Shown: positions 1-9,238 of the stretch, in pieces
How positions within the stretch are numbered: position 1 is the stretch's first letter
Layout: every line of letters begins with the position of its first letter
Assembly: GCF_005435165.1 (NCBI RefSeq)
Contig: NZ_SGUC01000018.1
Coordinates: 1-63,724 of the forward strand
Direction of reading: 5' to 3'
Length of the DNA stretch: 63,724 nucleotides
From: Halorubrum sp. GN11_10-6_MGM
GTDB lineage: Archaea > Halobacteriota > Halobacteria > Halobacteriales > Haloferacaceae
Program-made: the position numbers and the translations under genes
The notes under the pieces: generated by a model
The model's input: the letters and a program-made list of their open reading frames with translations, nothing else
What the model was told of the DNA's origin: nothing
Database searches by the model: none

Positions 1-108
1 CCGCCGACAGCGACAACTCCCCGTCGATCGGTCCGTGATTCTCCCGTCGAGACCGTCAGTACAACCGCTTCGATACAAAACTCAGGCTTCAGAAACAGCT
101 AGTCGAGG

Positions 109-627
109 ATGCTTTGTGAGGTACTGAACCTAGGTGTCGCGTCCTACGTTCTGGCGAGCGTCTCGGACGCTGAGCGACCCAGAAACTTCTACCAGTGGGG
201 AAGCATGGGCGTGACGACAGCCGTCGGACTCGGCCTCGCCATCAGCACCGACGAACCCGTCACCGTCCTGGAAGGCGACGGGTCGTTGCTGATGTCGCTC
301 GGCACGCTCACGACCGTCGCGCGATGCGATCCTGACAACCTGACGGTCGTCGTGTGGGCGAACGACGTCTACGGAACGACGGGCGGGCAGTCGCTTCAGG
401 CTAAGCACACCGATTTCGCCGGGATCGCTGAAAACAGCGGTCTCGACGCAGTCACTGTTCGGGACTCTGAGGCGTTCACAGACGCCTACCGGGAGGCCAC
501 CGAGTCATCGAGCGTCACCGTCATCGTGTGCCACGTCGACCCCATCGATCCCGACGCACGACCACCGTTCGATTTCCCGTACATCGCTCGGCGTGTCCGT
601 GAGTCGCTCTCGACCGACTCATCGTAG
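109..627 (+). CDS. TPP-dependent decarboxylase subunit, ComE/sulfopyruvate decarboxylase beta-like, N-terminally eroded
   Basis: The protein matches the C-terminal thiamine-pyrophosphate domain of sulfopyruvate/phosphonopyruvate decarboxylases. GDGS is at residues 56-59 and the partner Asn of the TPP/Mg motif is near residue 85 (WANDVYG). The GSMG stretch typical of this family is at 31-34. In the family about 20 residues precede the NLGVASY segment. Here an in-frame TAG lies at 100-102 and only a short MLCEVL leader remains, so the start looks deleted or rearranged. The alpha-type partner, if any, would lie left of the window. The substrate cannot be told from sequence. The neighbours (amino-acid oxidase, cyclodeaminase, Liv transporter) suggest amino or sulfonated amino acid catabolism, which is inference. 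Confidence 0.65.
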   Translation: MLCEVLNLGVASYVLASVSDAERPRNFYQWGSMGVTTAVGLGLAISTDEPVTVLEGDGSLLMSLGTLTTVARCDPDNLTVVVWANDVYGTTGGQSLQAKHTDFAGIAENSGLDAVTVRDSEAFTDAYREATESSSVTVIVCHVDPIDPDARPPFDFPYIARRVRESLSTDSS

Positions 628-700
628 CCTGAACGTCGTCCGCCCCGGAATCGTGTCCTAGTGTCACTGCCGACAGTAGCTGGGATGGTCTGTGCGCAGG

Positions 701-1861
701 TCACGCGACGCTCTGTTCGTCGAGTGGTGACCCGTTTTCGAACCGATTGGCCGCGAGCTGGGAGACGTCGACGAGATCCGTCTCGCCGTCGAAAATTAAG
801 TCAGAGACGATCCGCGCGGTCGCCGGTGCGTGTTGGAACCCGTGACCGGAAAACCCGGCAGCGGTCACGAGGCCCGGGAGCGTCTCCTCGAGGATCGGGT
901 GGTTGTCGGGCGTCACTGCGTACAGCCCGGCCCAGCCCCGTTTGATCCGCGTTTCCGGGCCGAAGTACGCCGCGCAGTCGGCGGCACGCTCGACCGCTTC
1001 GGCGGCCCATTCCATCTCTATGTTCCGGTCGTACCCGTCCGGATCGACGGCGTGGTCGTCCTCGGCGAAGTGTCCGCCGACGATCGCGGCGCCGTCGCGC
1101 TCGGGTCGGAAGTACGATCCCGTTTCTATATCGATTGTCAGCGGTACTGACTCGGGAACCTGTTTTGACGGGGCGACGACGGCGATTTGCCGTCGTCGCG
1201 GGGAGATCGGGAGCGTCGTGCCGGCCATTTCAGCGAGTCTGGACGACCACGCGCCGGTCGCATTGACGACGTAATCAACGTCGATCCGCTCCGTGGCTCC
1301 GTTCTCGACGATGTCTACACCAACGACGCGATCGCCGGACCGATGAATATCAGTGACCGTCGTCTTGGGTCGGATCTCGACCCCGAGACCGCGGGCGGCC
1401 TCGGCGTACCCCTGTACGGCGAGGTTCGGGTCGGCGAACCCGTCTGTCGGGTTGTACGTCGCGGCGCGGAAGCGTTCGGTGTTGAGTTCCGGACAGTACT
1501 CGGTCGCCGCTCCCGGGTCGAGGAATTCGGTTTCGGCTCCGAGGTCGCGTTGCATCTGGACGTCGTCGCGGAATCGCTCGGCCACTGATTCGCTTCGCGC
1601 GAGGAACAGGTATCCGCTCGTTCGCAATCCGATATCGACGTCGAATCGATCCTCGAAGGTGTTCCAAACGTGTTTGCTGAACAGTGAGAGTTCGACGTTG
1701 ATCCGAGTGGAGAACTGCGATCGGATCCCGCCGGCTGACCGGGCAGTGCTGCCCCCGCCGAGCGAGCCTTGCTCGCAAAGCGTCACGTCGGCCCCGCGGT
1801 CTGCTAACGCGTGTGCCGCTGCGAGACCGACGATGCCGCCGCCGCACACGAGGACTCTCAT
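701..1861 (-). CDS. FAD-dependent oxidoreductase, DAO family
   Basis: This looks like a flavoprotein amine/amino-acid oxidase of the D-amino acid oxidase/sarcosine oxidase beta type. The first 30 residues form a Rossmann dinucleotide fold (CGGGIVGLAAAHALADRGA, then the acidic strand end TLCE). It is followed by the SAGGIRSQF loop that contacts FAD, and near the C-terminus by AGFSGHGFQHAPAT, the usual second FAD motif. About 386 residues is normal for the family. I chose the ATG at 1861 because the Rossmann strand MRVLVCGG begins there; a start six codons earlier is possible. The gene is divergent from the cyclodeaminase-like gene and may share its pathway. The substrate is unknown. Confidence 0.85.
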   Translation of the reverse strand: MRVLVCGGGIVGLAAAHALADRGADVTLCEQGSLGGGSTARSAGGIRSQFSTRINVELSLFSKHVWNTFEDRFDVDIGLRTSGYLFLARSESVAERFRDDVQMQRDLGAETEFLDPGAATEYCPELNTERFRAATYNPTDGFADPNLAVQGYAEAARGLGVEIRPKTTVTDIHRSGDRVVGVDIVENGATERIDVDYVVNATGAWSSRLAEMAGTTLPISPRRRQIAVVAPSKQVPESVPLTIDIETGSYFRPERDGAAIVGGHFAEDDHAVDPDGYDRNIEMEWAAEAVERAADCAAYFGPETRIKRGWAGLYAVTPDNHPILEETLPGLVTAAGFSGHGFQHAPATARIVSDLIFDGETDLVDVSQLAANRFENGSPLDEQSVA

Positions 1862-2036
1862 AGAGGCGTATCGTGTCACTGGTATAAATTAACACGGGTG
1901 AACGGTTGACACGGCTGTCGGCAGCCGTTCAGGCGTATCGCAGTCGAGCCGCTCTGGACGCTCGTGACCGAAGTACTCGGGATGGCCGTGCTAGAAGCTA
2001 ACAATACCTAAGTCATCACCAGTCGTCGGGGTCGAT

Positions 2037-3020
2037 ATGGTTCGCGTGATTCCTGAGACCGTCGTCGAACGACACCTAGACTTAGCGTCTCTCGTCGAAA
2101 TCGTAGGAGAGGCACTCGTGAAGCAGGCCGTAGACGAAGTCGAGCGGCCTGAACGCCCACATTTCCCAGTGGGCCAAGGACTCGACGGACCGGCGTCGAA
2201 AGGCACCGCTATTGCGATGCCTGCGTACATTCACGGGGCCGAGCGGTACGCGACGAAGCTGGTCGGTGTCCACGAGGGAAACGTCGACCGGGGACTCCCG
2301 ACGATCAACGCGCAGATCGCACTCACTGACGCCCGCACCGGGATTCCGGAGGCGGTCGTGGCGGGGACGATGATCACGAACGCCCGGACGGGGTGTATCG
2401 GCGCACTGGCCGCCCGGGAACTAGCCCCCGATCCGCTGACGCTAGGGGTTATCGGGGCGGGCGCACAGGCACGCTGGCAGACTCGCGCAATTGCGACCGT
2501 CGCCGGACTGGAAGACGTGCGCGTGTACTCCCCGAGCGAGTCCCGGCAAGCGTGCGCGCGTGACCTCTCGGGCGAAGGGATTCCGGCTCGCGCCGTCGAC
2601 GACCCGGCCACAGCAGTGAGAGGCGCCGATGCGGTCGTCACGGCGACTACCGCGACCGAGCCGGTGTTTCCGGCGGCCGAGTTAGGTGATGAGACGCTCG
2701 TCGTCGCCATCGGCGCGTTCACCGAGGAGATGCGAGAACTCGAACAGACGGTGATCGAGGGTGCAGAGACGGTGTTCGCCGACGTCCCGTCTGAGGTGAT
2801 CGAGACCGGAGACTTCCGTGGAACCGACCTCACAGCGTCTGATCTCGTTGAGTTCGGATCGATCCTCGGCGACGGGGATCATGATCTCTCGCCGGGGACT
2901 CGCGCTGTCGTTGCGTCGGTCGGCTCGGCGACGCTGGACGCCGCCGCGACCGATGCGATCTATCGCCGCGCCGCCGAGGCGAACGACGGTACCGACGTCG
3001 AACTATTCCCCGATGAGTGA
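2037..3020 (+). CDS. Ornithine cyclodeaminase / mu-crystallin family protein
   Basis: The 327-residue protein has the family layout: an N-terminal substrate half with the conserved Lys (YATKLVG, K74) and Arg (NARTG, R117), then an NAD(P) Rossmann fold with GAGAQA at residues 140-145. Members deaminate and cyclise ornithine, act as alanine dehydrogenases or reduce cyclic imines, so the reaction is not fixed by sequence. The ATG at 2037 matches the expected N-terminus. The gene lies divergent to the FAD oxidase; an oxidase making an imine and a ketimine-reductase-like partner would be chemically sensible, which is inference. Confidence 0.85.
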   Translation: MVRVIPETVVERHLDLASLVEIVGEALVKQAVDEVERPERPHFPVGQGLDGPASKGTAIAMPAYIHGAERYATKLVGVHEGNVDRGLPTINAQIALTDARTGIPEAVVAGTMITNARTGCIGALAARELAPDPLTLGVIGAGAQARWQTRAIATVAGLEDVRVYSPSESRQACARDLSGEGIPARAVDDPATAVRGADAVVTATTATEPVFPAAELGDETLVVAIGAFTEEMRELEQTVIEGAETVFADVPSEVIETGDFRGTDLTASDLVEFGSILGDGDHDLSPGTRAVVASVGSATLDAAATDAIYRRAAEANDGTDVELFPDE

Positions 3021-3121
3021 CGGCGGAAAGCGGGAGTGCTTAGGGCCGGGCGTAGGAGTTGCCGCGGAGGAATGGGATCCGTGACTCGGCGACCGGACCC
3101 GGTCGGTGCCCATCGTTTCTC

Positions 3122-3445
3122 TCAGTACAGTTCGCCGTGGAGCGGGACAGATTTTTCTGGGGTCACGAGTACCGGATTCCCGTCGTCGCCCGGAACGCCG
3201 AGCGTCAACGCCTCCGAATTAAATCCGGCAATGCGGATCGATCCGAGGTCCGTGACGCAGAGTACCTGTTGACCGACGAGGTCTGCCGCATCGTGATGGT
3301 AACCAAGCTGCGCCGCCGACTGTCGTGACTCCTCGCCGAGGTCAAGCCACAGTTTGACCATCTCTGGCTTGTTCGCCTCAGGAAACGGTTCCGCATCAGA
3401 GACCTCCGCCACTCGCGCCGTCAGGTCGAAGGGAGCTTCCGCCAT
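3122..3445 (-). CDS. csaA: CsaA-like tRNA-binding-domain protein
   Basis: A 107-residue single-domain protein with the OB-fold of the EMAP/tRNA-binding family. The pattern is VAEVSDAEPFPEANKPEM near the N-terminus, GQQVLCVTDL in the middle and LGVPGDDGNPVLVTPEKSV at the end. This is the CsaA arrangement, a small homodimeric protein with chaperone-like and tRNA-binding activity in bacteria. The length is typical. It is convergent with nothing close and sits between the cyclodeaminase and glyoxalase-like genes. Its role in the cluster is unclear. Confidence 0.8.
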   Translation of the reverse strand: MAEAPFDLTARVAEVSDAEPFPEANKPEMVKLWLDLGEESRQSAAQLGYHHDAADLVGQQVLCVTDLGSIRIAGFNSEALTLGVPGDDGNPVLVTPEKSVPLHGELY

Positions 3446-3533
3446 GCTGTGAACATATTATTTGAAGAGGGATTAGAGATACCGGTTGAGCCGGCCGAAA
3501 CGAATGAAGGCCCGTGTTGCGAAGGAGGACTCA

Positions 3534-4373
3534 ATGGATCTCCAGATCGACCACGTGACGGTCGCCGGTCAGGAGCTCGATCGGCTCGGTGAGTCGTTCA
3601 GTCAGGCCGGACTAGAGGCAGAGTACGGCGGCCGACACTCGAACGGAGTCACTCACATGTCTGTCGTCGGCTTCCGTGACGGAAGCTACCTCGAACTCAT
3701 TTCGACGGTTAACCCCGACGAGGAGTCACCGTGGTGGAACGACCCTATCCACGGGGACGGGGGTCCGTGCGCGTGGGCAGTCCGCGTCGACGATATCGAG
3801 ACAGTAAGTGCCGACCTTGCTGACCGGGGTATCACCGTCGACGGGCCGAACCAGTACGAACGGGTCCGTGACGACGGGACGCTCGTTGAGTGGGATCTCA
3901 CGACACTCGGGGAGGGTGAACTAGGGTCGACGCTCCCGTTTCTCATCAGCGATCGGACGCCGCGCGAGCGTCGTGTCCAACCGACGGGCGGATTGGCAGA
4001 GTCACTGGTACACGGCGTCGACACCGTAATACTTGGTGTCCCTGATCTTGAGGCGGCGATCGAGGAGTTCGAAACAGCCTTCGAGATGACCGACCCAAAC
4101 CGCGGTGACGACCAGCGGCTTTCGGCGACTGTCGCGTCCTACCCAGATCAGCCAGTCGCCCTAGTGGAGCCGCAAGTGGAGGGGTTCCTCGCTGACCGTA
4201 TCGACGAATTCGGTCCGCGCCCGGTCGGGTACCTACTCGGGTCTGACGGAGAGATCACTTCAGAGTTCAGCGACGCCGTTGAAGACTCGTTCATGGGACG
4301 TCCGGTCGAATGGCTGTCGATAACGGACCCGGTCGGCTGTCGGTATATCGGCGTTGTTCCGGGAAATGAGTAA
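3534..4373 (+). CDS. Glyoxalase-like (VOC) domain protein
   Basis: The protein begins MDLQIDHVTVAGQELDRLG and carries GGRHSNGVTHMSVVGFRDG and SYLELIS, the pattern of the Glyoxalase_3 type of the VOC fold. A second, weaker VOC-like half follows from about residue 150 (LVHGVDTVILGVPDLEAAI). Metal-dependent lyase, isomerase or dioxygenase activity is possible, but no substrate can be named. I chose the ATG at 3534 since the fold starts there; an in-frame ATG 16 codons upstream gives a basic tail not expected in the family. The 3' end converges with livF, 32 bases apart. Confidence 0.75.
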   Translation: MDLQIDHVTVAGQELDRLGESFSQAGLEAEYGGRHSNGVTHMSVVGFRDGSYLELISTVNPDEESPWWNDPIHGDGGPCAWAVRVDDIETVSADLADRGITVDGPNQYERVRDDGTLVEWDLTTLGEGELGSTLPFLISDRTPRERRVQPTGGLAESLVHGVDTVILGVPDLEAAIEEFETAFEMTDPNRGDDQRLSATVASYPDQPVALVEPQVEGFLADRIDEFGPRPVGYLLGSDGEITSEFSDAVEDSFMGRPVEWLSITDPVGCRYIGVVPGNE

Positions 4374-4405
4374 TCGACCGAGGGAATACGACTGGAAACT
4401 GTTGG

Positions 4406-5110
4406 TCACCCGCCGAGGAACTGTCGCCGGACTTCCTCGTCGTTGAGGAGAACCTCCCCATCGTCTTCGAACCGGTTCTCACCGTTAGCGATGACGTAGC
4501 CGCGATCGCAGCGCCGGAGCGCCTCTTTGGCGTTCTGTTCGACCATCAGCACGGTCGTTCCCGCGTCATTAATCCTGTCGACACGGTCGAACATATCATC
4601 AACGAGGTCAGGCGCAAGCCCCGCGCTCGGCTCGTCCAACAACAGGACGTCGGGATCGAGCATCAACGCGCATCCCATCGCAAGCATCTGTTGCTGGCCG
4701 CCAGACAGGGATCCGGCCTCCTCGTCGGTACGGTCCGCAAGGACGGGGAATCGGTCGTATACTGCCTGTTTCCGCTCTTCCGGGACTGTCTCCAGTACGT
4801 ACGCTCCGATCCGAAGATTCTCTTCAACAGATAGTGTCGGGAAGATGTTATTCGATTGGGGGACGTACCCGATTCCCTCGTAAACGACTTCTTCGGGCGG
4901 CATACCTGCGATATTGGTTCCTCGCAGTGTGATCGTTCCGCTGAAGCAATCTGCGAGTCCCACAATCGCCTTCATGACCGTCGATTTGCCCGCCCCGTTG
5001 GGCCCGACGATGGTAACGTACTCTCCGTCCTCGACGCGGAGATTTATTTCAGATAAGACCTTGATGTCACCGTAGCCAGCCTCCAGGTCCTCTACGTCGA
5101 GCAGGCTCAC
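4406..5110 (-). CDS. livF: Branched-chain amino acid-type ABC transporter ATP-binding protein LivF
   Basis: A cytoplasmic ABC ATPase of 234 residues with Walker A GPNGAGKST, Q-loop GYVPQSNN, signature LSGGQQQM and Walker B LLLDEPSAGL. The length and the short C-terminus match LivF. The GTG start overlaps the livG stop (GTGA), so translation is probably coupled. It is the last gene of livK-H-M-G-F and energises uptake together with LivG. Related systems import branched-chain amino acids, amides or urea; the exact ligand is not known. Confidence 0.93.
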   Translation of the reverse strand: MSLLDVEDLEAGYGDIKVLSEINLRVEDGEYVTIVGPNGAGKSTVMKAIVGLADCFSGTITLRGTNIAGMPPEEVVYEGIGYVPQSNNIFPTLSVEENLRIGAYVLETVPEERKQAVYDRFPVLADRTDEEAGSLSGGQQQMLAMGCALMLDPDVLLLDEPSAGLAPDLVDDMFDRVDRINDAGTTVLMVEQNAKEALRRCDRGYVIANGENRFEDDGEVLLNDEEVRRQFLGG

Positions 5111-5868
5111 ACTTCACCTCCGAGGTACGCCTCAATGACGCGGTCGTCCGACAACACGTCATCCGGCTGTCCGTCGACAAGTATCCGACCCTGTTGGAGC
5201 ACGATCAGTCTGTCGACCAACTCAGTCAGTGTTTCGAGCTCATGTTCGATAATGATCACAGTCATCCCGTCCTCGTTCAGTTCACGTATTCGTTCGGCGA
5301 TTTCATCGGTCAGCGTGGGATTCACCCCGGCGAACGGTTCGTCGAGCATCAGCAGATCCGGGTCTAACATCAACGCGCGAGCGAGTTCCAGAAGCTTCCG
5401 CTGCCCCCCAGAGAGGTTCCCACTGTACTCGTCGGCGAGATGATCGAGTTCGAATGTCTCAAGCAACTCGTCTGTACGAGTTCGAACAGCTCGTTCCGCA
5501 GACTGCATCGAGTCGGTGCGAAGCAGCGCAGAAAGCGTCTGTTCACCGGGCTGATCGGGTGCGGCGAGCCGCACGTTGTCACGAACAGTCATTGTCTCCA
5601 GCTCTCTCGTAGACTGGAACGTTCGAACCAGCCCGCGTCTGGCGAGCTTCTCCGGCGGGTCCCCGGTCACCTCTGTCCCGTCGTACGTCACGACTCCCTC
5701 GTCCGGCGTGATGACGCCGCTGATACAATTGAACAAAGTTGATTTTCCCGCGCCGTTCGGGCCGATAACGCCCACGAGTTCTCCCGTATCAATCGACACC
5801 GAAAGTCCGTCTATGGCCCGCAGACCGCCGAACTCTTTCACGAGTTCATCGGCGGACAGGAGACTCAT
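5107..5868 (-). CDS. livG: Branched-chain amino acid-type ABC transporter ATP-binding protein LivG
   Basis: 253 residues starting MSLLSADELVKEFGG, with Walker A GPNGAGKST, signature LSGGQRKL and Walker B LLMLDEPFAG, followed by the C-terminal extension typical of LivG. The ATG at 5868 overlaps the livM stop by four bases (ATGA), which fixes the start; a much longer upstream open frame is antisense-like and Arg-rich and was not accepted. It pairs with LivF as the second ATPase of the transporter. Confidence 0.93.
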   Translation of the reverse strand: MSLLSADELVKEFGGLRAIDGLSVSIDTGELVGVIGPNGAGKSTLFNCISGVITPDEGVVTYDGTEVTGDPPEKLARRGLVRTFQSTRELETMTVRDNVRLAAPDQPGEQTLSALLRTDSMQSAERAVRTRTDELLETFELDHLADEYSGNLSGGQRKLLELARALMLDPDLLMLDEPFAGVNPTLTDEIAERIRELNEDGMTVIIIEHELETLTELVDRLIVLQQGRILVDGQPDDVLSDDRVIEAYLGGEV

Positions 5869-6908
5869 CGGTCCACCCCTAACTCCTGCGGATCTCCCCA
5901 GATCCCGGCCGGTCGGTACCGGATCACCGCGACGAGAATGAGCCCGACAACGACGAGTCGAATGGAGGCGAACACGTCCGAGGAGACTGGCGTCACGTCG
6001 AGCGCAAACCGTGAGATGAGTCGTAGTCCCATAATGATCGCCAGCCCGGCTAGGACAGCCCGGTGGTTCGCGGCGCCGCCAAGCAACATGCCAATCCACA
6101 CCGTCACCGTCACCTGAATGGTGAAGAATCCCGGCGCAACTGCGCCGTTGTAGAGCGCGAATAACCCGCCAGCGAGCCCCGCGAGGGCTGCCCCGTAGAC
6201 GAACGCTTGTGTCTTGTAGGTGACCGTAGATTTGCCGACCGACCGAGTGACGAGCTCGTCTGCCCGGATGGCCCGGAGCACGCGGCCGTACGGAGCGCTC
6301 GTGAGCCGGGTTACTCCGGCAAGTGTCACCAACGTGATGCCGCCGATGACGAGTAGTGTCGCAGCAAGCCGGGTATCGGCGTCGCCGACGAGTGCGGCGA
6401 TCGGGCGCGGAACACCGAGGATCCCGACGTTCCCGCCGAACACTCCCTCGAAGTTGACGAATATCGAGTGGAGTATCTCGGCGGCCGCGAGAGTCACGAT
6501 GGCGAGGAAATCTCCTCGAAGCCGGATTGAGGTGACGCTGACACCGAGTCCGACCAGCGCAGCAGCCACGACACCGACACCGAGAGCGAGGGGCCAGGGG
6601 TATCCAAGCCCGATTCCGGCGAAGGTGTCCTGCGCAGAGAGCATCGCCGTTCCGTACGCGCCCACTGCGAAGAACGCGACGTGACCGAAGTTGACGAGGC
6701 CGGTGTGGCCGTACTGGAGATCGAGTCCGAGCACGAGCAGTCCGTAGATCACGAAGAGGATCCCGACCTCGACGAAGACGTAAAACGCGCTGGGAAGTTG
6801 GGCTCGAAGCGGCGTCAACGCAAATAGCCCGCCGAGGAGTACACAACACAACCCCGCGAGGAGGGCTAGATCACCGTTGTCTGTTGGGATCCGATCGAGG
6901 GCGCTCAT
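5865..6908 (-). CDS. livM: Branched-chain amino acid-type ABC transporter permease LivM
   Basis: A 347-residue polytopic membrane protein with about nine hydrophobic segments. It has the family hallmark LDLQYGHTGLVNFGHVAFFAVGAY near residues 60-85 and the cytoplasmic loop IRADELVTRSVGKSTVTYK that engages the ATPases. It overlaps livH upstream and livG downstream by four bases each, so the operon is tightly coupled. It forms the translocation pore with LivH. Confidence 0.92.
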   Translation of the reverse strand: MSALDRIPTDNGDLALLAGLCCVLLGGLFALTPLRAQLPSAFYVFVEVGILFVIYGLLVLGLDLQYGHTGLVNFGHVAFFAVGAYGTAMLSAQDTFAGIGLGYPWPLALGVGVVAAALVGLGVSVTSIRLRGDFLAIVTLAAAEILHSIFVNFEGVFGGNVGILGVPRPIAALVGDADTRLAATLLVIGGITLVTLAGVTRLTSAPYGRVLRAIRADELVTRSVGKSTVTYKTQAFVYGAALAGLAGGLFALYNGAVAPGFFTIQVTVTVWIGMLLGGAANHRAVLAGLAIIMGLRLISRFALDVTPVSSDVFASIRLVVVGLILVAVIRYRPAGIWGDPQELGVDR

Positions 6909-7819
6909 GCTTCACGCACCTCCGTTCCCGCGATTCCGCTCGGTTTGACGAGCAGCACGATGATCAGAATAGCGAACGCAACTGCGGAGGAGAGGCCGCT
7001 CATCCCCGACGGGAGAAACGCCGTCGAGAGCGCCAACACGATCCCGATGAGGTACGCACCGAGGATTGCGCCGTACGGGCTCCCCGCACCGCCGAGGATG
7101 GCTGCGGAGAGGATCTGGAGGATCTGACTGAACCCTGTTGTCGCGTTCACGTTCGTTTGAATAGCCAAGAGAACGCCCGAAAGCCCTGCGAGAACGCCAG
7201 CCAGCACCCAGACACTGTCGCGGATCAGTTGCGTGTCGATTCCCCGGACCCGAGCGAGATTCTCGTCGTCGCCCATCGCCCGCATTGCGATCCCGACATC
7301 TGTCCGGGTTAGGAGACCGTGGATGGCAACGAAAACGGTGACGGCAGACGCGACCACTATCAGTTGTTCCGAGGTAACGAAGAATCCGCCGAGGAGATCT
7401 ACGGACCCGACCGAGAGGTCCGGGATCGCATCGAATCGAAACGTCGTCGTCTCGGTATCGTAGTACCGGGCCTCTCGTCCCGCGACGAGGCGGATAGCAT
7501 TTCGAAGAGCGATGCCGAGACCAATCGACGTCAACAGTAACGGAACCGGCCCGGTCTGATTTATCGGAGTGAAGAAGCCGCGTGCGAGTACGATACTCGC
7601 AAGTCCCCCGCCGGCCATTGCGACGAGTGCAGCGACCGGGAGCGGGATAGGGAACGTGGTCGCCGCGAAAAATCCGATGAATGCGCCGAGAGTCAGGTAT
7701 TCGCCGTACGCGAAGTTGATCATGTTCACGATCCCGTAGATCAGAGTGAATCCGATCGCGGCGATGGCGATATACGAGCCCGTGACCACTCCGAAAATAA
7801 TGTTTTGAAGGAGTCCCAT
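6905..7819 (-). CDS. livH: Branched-chain amino acid-type ABC transporter permease LivH
   Basis: 304 residues, highly hydrophobic, with the LivH signatures GIVNMINFAYGEYLTLGAFIG-type motif near residue 35 and RAMGDDENLARVRGIDT in the large cytoplasmic loop. The start follows the livK stop by five bases. With LivM it makes the membrane channel of the importer. Confidence 0.92.
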   Translation of the reverse strand: MGLLQNIIFGVVTGSYIAIAAIGFTLIYGIVNMINFAYGEYLTLGAFIGFFAATTFPIPLPVAALVAMAGGGLASIVLARGFFTPINQTGPVPLLLTSIGLGIALRNAIRLVAGREARYYDTETTTFRFDAIPDLSVGSVDLLGGFFVTSEQLIVVASAVTVFVAIHGLLTRTDVGIAMRAMGDDENLARVRGIDTQLIRDSVWVLAGVLAGLSGVLLAIQTNVNATTGFSQILQILSAAILGGAGSPYGAILGAYLIGIVLALSTAFLPSGMSGLSSAVAFAILIIVLLVKPSGIAGTEVREA

Positions 7820-7824
7820 CGAGA

Positions 7825-9180
7825 TCAGTACTGGCCTTCCTCGACGAAACTCCGGACATCCGCGGCGGAGACCTCACTCGTCTGAGTGAACTCGCCGTCC
7901 TGTGCCGTATTGATGCTGACCGACCCGAACACGTTGCCGTGCTGGGTGAAGTTGACCGGGGTTGCGGCGCCTTGGTAGTTTATTTCCTCGCCGTTTGCGA
8001 GCGCCTCCTTCCCCTCGGCGAACGTGCTGACCTCCGTCCCCTCGCCTCCGCTGACCGGACCGAGGTTTTGTTGAATCGCTTCTGGTGTGGCCTCGCCTGC
8101 CCGTTCGATTGCGAGCGCAGTCACTTGAACCGCGTCCCAAGCCGGGGGCGTCCAAGCGTTGATATCCGCGTCACCCGCCTCGGAGTAGATATCTTCGAAC
8201 GTGTCGTAGTTCGGCCCGGATTGCCCGGGAGTGGCTCCCCAGGCACCGTTGAGATCGCTACCAACCTGATCGATTACCGCCTGTGATGTCAGCGTGTCTG
8301 AGAGGATCGGTTGTCGACCGTACCCACCGTCGGACCAGTCGCTCAGTGCTGTGATCGCTGACTCCTGTGGGAGACTCATGAGGAACGCATCGAAATCAGC
8401 CTCGAACAAGCGGCTGAGCGCCGATTGATAACTCGAAGCACCGAGTTCGACCTCCACCCGTTCGGCGACAGTCCCGCCGTTGGCCTCGTAGGCGGAGACA
8501 AACCCCTCAACGTAGCTCCGCTCTCCCTCGGTAGTCCCGTTGATTACACCTAATGTGTCGAGGCCTTCCTCAATTGCGAAGGCGGCACTACCGCTCGTGT
8601 GGACCGTGTCACCGACGACGGTCCGCCACACCCACTCGTCGTCGCTCAAATCTTCAGGGGTTCCCTTGTCACCTCCACGAGTATCAAGGAAGGTCGATCC
8701 TGGCCACGGGGTGATGACTGGGGTCGAGAGTTCCTGAAGGTGATCCCAGAGCGGATTGATCTCACTCGAAAACAACCCGATGATCGCCGTGACATCGTCG
8801 TTCTCGACCAACTGTGTCGTCACGGTCCGCGCCTCCTGCGGACTGACCGCGGTATCGCGGCGGGCGACTTCGAGTTCGGCGTCCAGTGGACCACCGGCCT
8901 CGTTAATATGGTTGACAGCAGCGTCAGTCGCCTGTGAGATACCGGGTTGGAGGAAGTCCCACTGGCCGCTGAGCGACGCGGGCTGTCCGAGCGTAATTGT
9001 CTCGGGAGCGTCTGAACCTCCCGTCCCACCGTCCGTACCGTCTCCGTCGCCGCCCCCTCCATCGCCTCCATCGCCATTCCCTCCGAATCCGACACAGCCG
9101 GAGATGCCCGCAATCCCGGCGGCCCCAGCGATGGTGAGCAACGCACGACGATTTGTGTGGGTAGTGTTATCAGGAGACAT
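7825..9180 (-). CDS. Branched-chain amino acid-type ABC transporter substrate-binding lipoprotein (LivK-like)
   Basis: A periplasmic-type binding protein of 451 residues. The N-terminus has a twin-Arg Tat signal (NRRALLTIAG, RR at 11-12) and a lipobox ending in Cys 29 (GISGC). A Gly/Asp-rich linker follows, as is usual for haloarchaeal Tat lipoproteins, then a type-I binding fold beginning ITLGQPASLSG. I chose the ATG at 9180 because the Tat signal starts there and a TATA-like box lies 27 bases upstream. The same frame stays open upstream into a decayed transposase, which is a remnant and not part of this protein. It is the first gene of the liv operon. Confidence 0.92.
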   Translation of the reverse strand: MSPDNTTHTNRRALLTIAGAAGIAGISGCVGFGGNGDGGDGGGGDGDGTDGGTGGSDAPETITLGQPASLSGQWDFLQPGISQATDAAVNHINEAGGPLDAELEVARRDTAVSPQEARTVTTQLVENDDVTAIIGLFSSEINPLWDHLQELSTPVITPWPGSTFLDTRGGDKGTPEDLSDDEWVWRTVVGDTVHTSGSAAFAIEEGLDTLGVINGTTEGERSYVEGFVSAYEANGGTVAERVEVELGASSYQSALSRLFEADFDAFLMSLPQESAITALSDWSDGGYGRQPILSDTLTSQAVIDQVGSDLNGAWGATPGQSGPNYDTFEDIYSEAGDADINAWTPPAWDAVQVTALAIERAGEATPEAIQQNLGPVSGGEGTEVSTFAEGKEALANGEEINYQGAATPVNFTQHGNVFGSVSINTAQDGEFTQTSEVSAADVRSFVEEGQY

Positions 9181-9200
9181 CTGTAGTAGAAGCCTGAGTG

Positions 9201-9213
9201 GGATTAAATAAAA
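9201..9213 (-). promoter_or_regulatory. TATA-like box of the liv operon
   Basis: On the minus strand this reads TTTTATTTAATCC, centred 27 bases before the livK ATG. That is the spacing of an archaeal TATA box for a leaderless transcript. It lies just inside the border with the transposase remnant. Confidence 0.6.
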
Positions 9214-9238
9214 CTTGTGGCAAGAATGGTGGTAGTGT

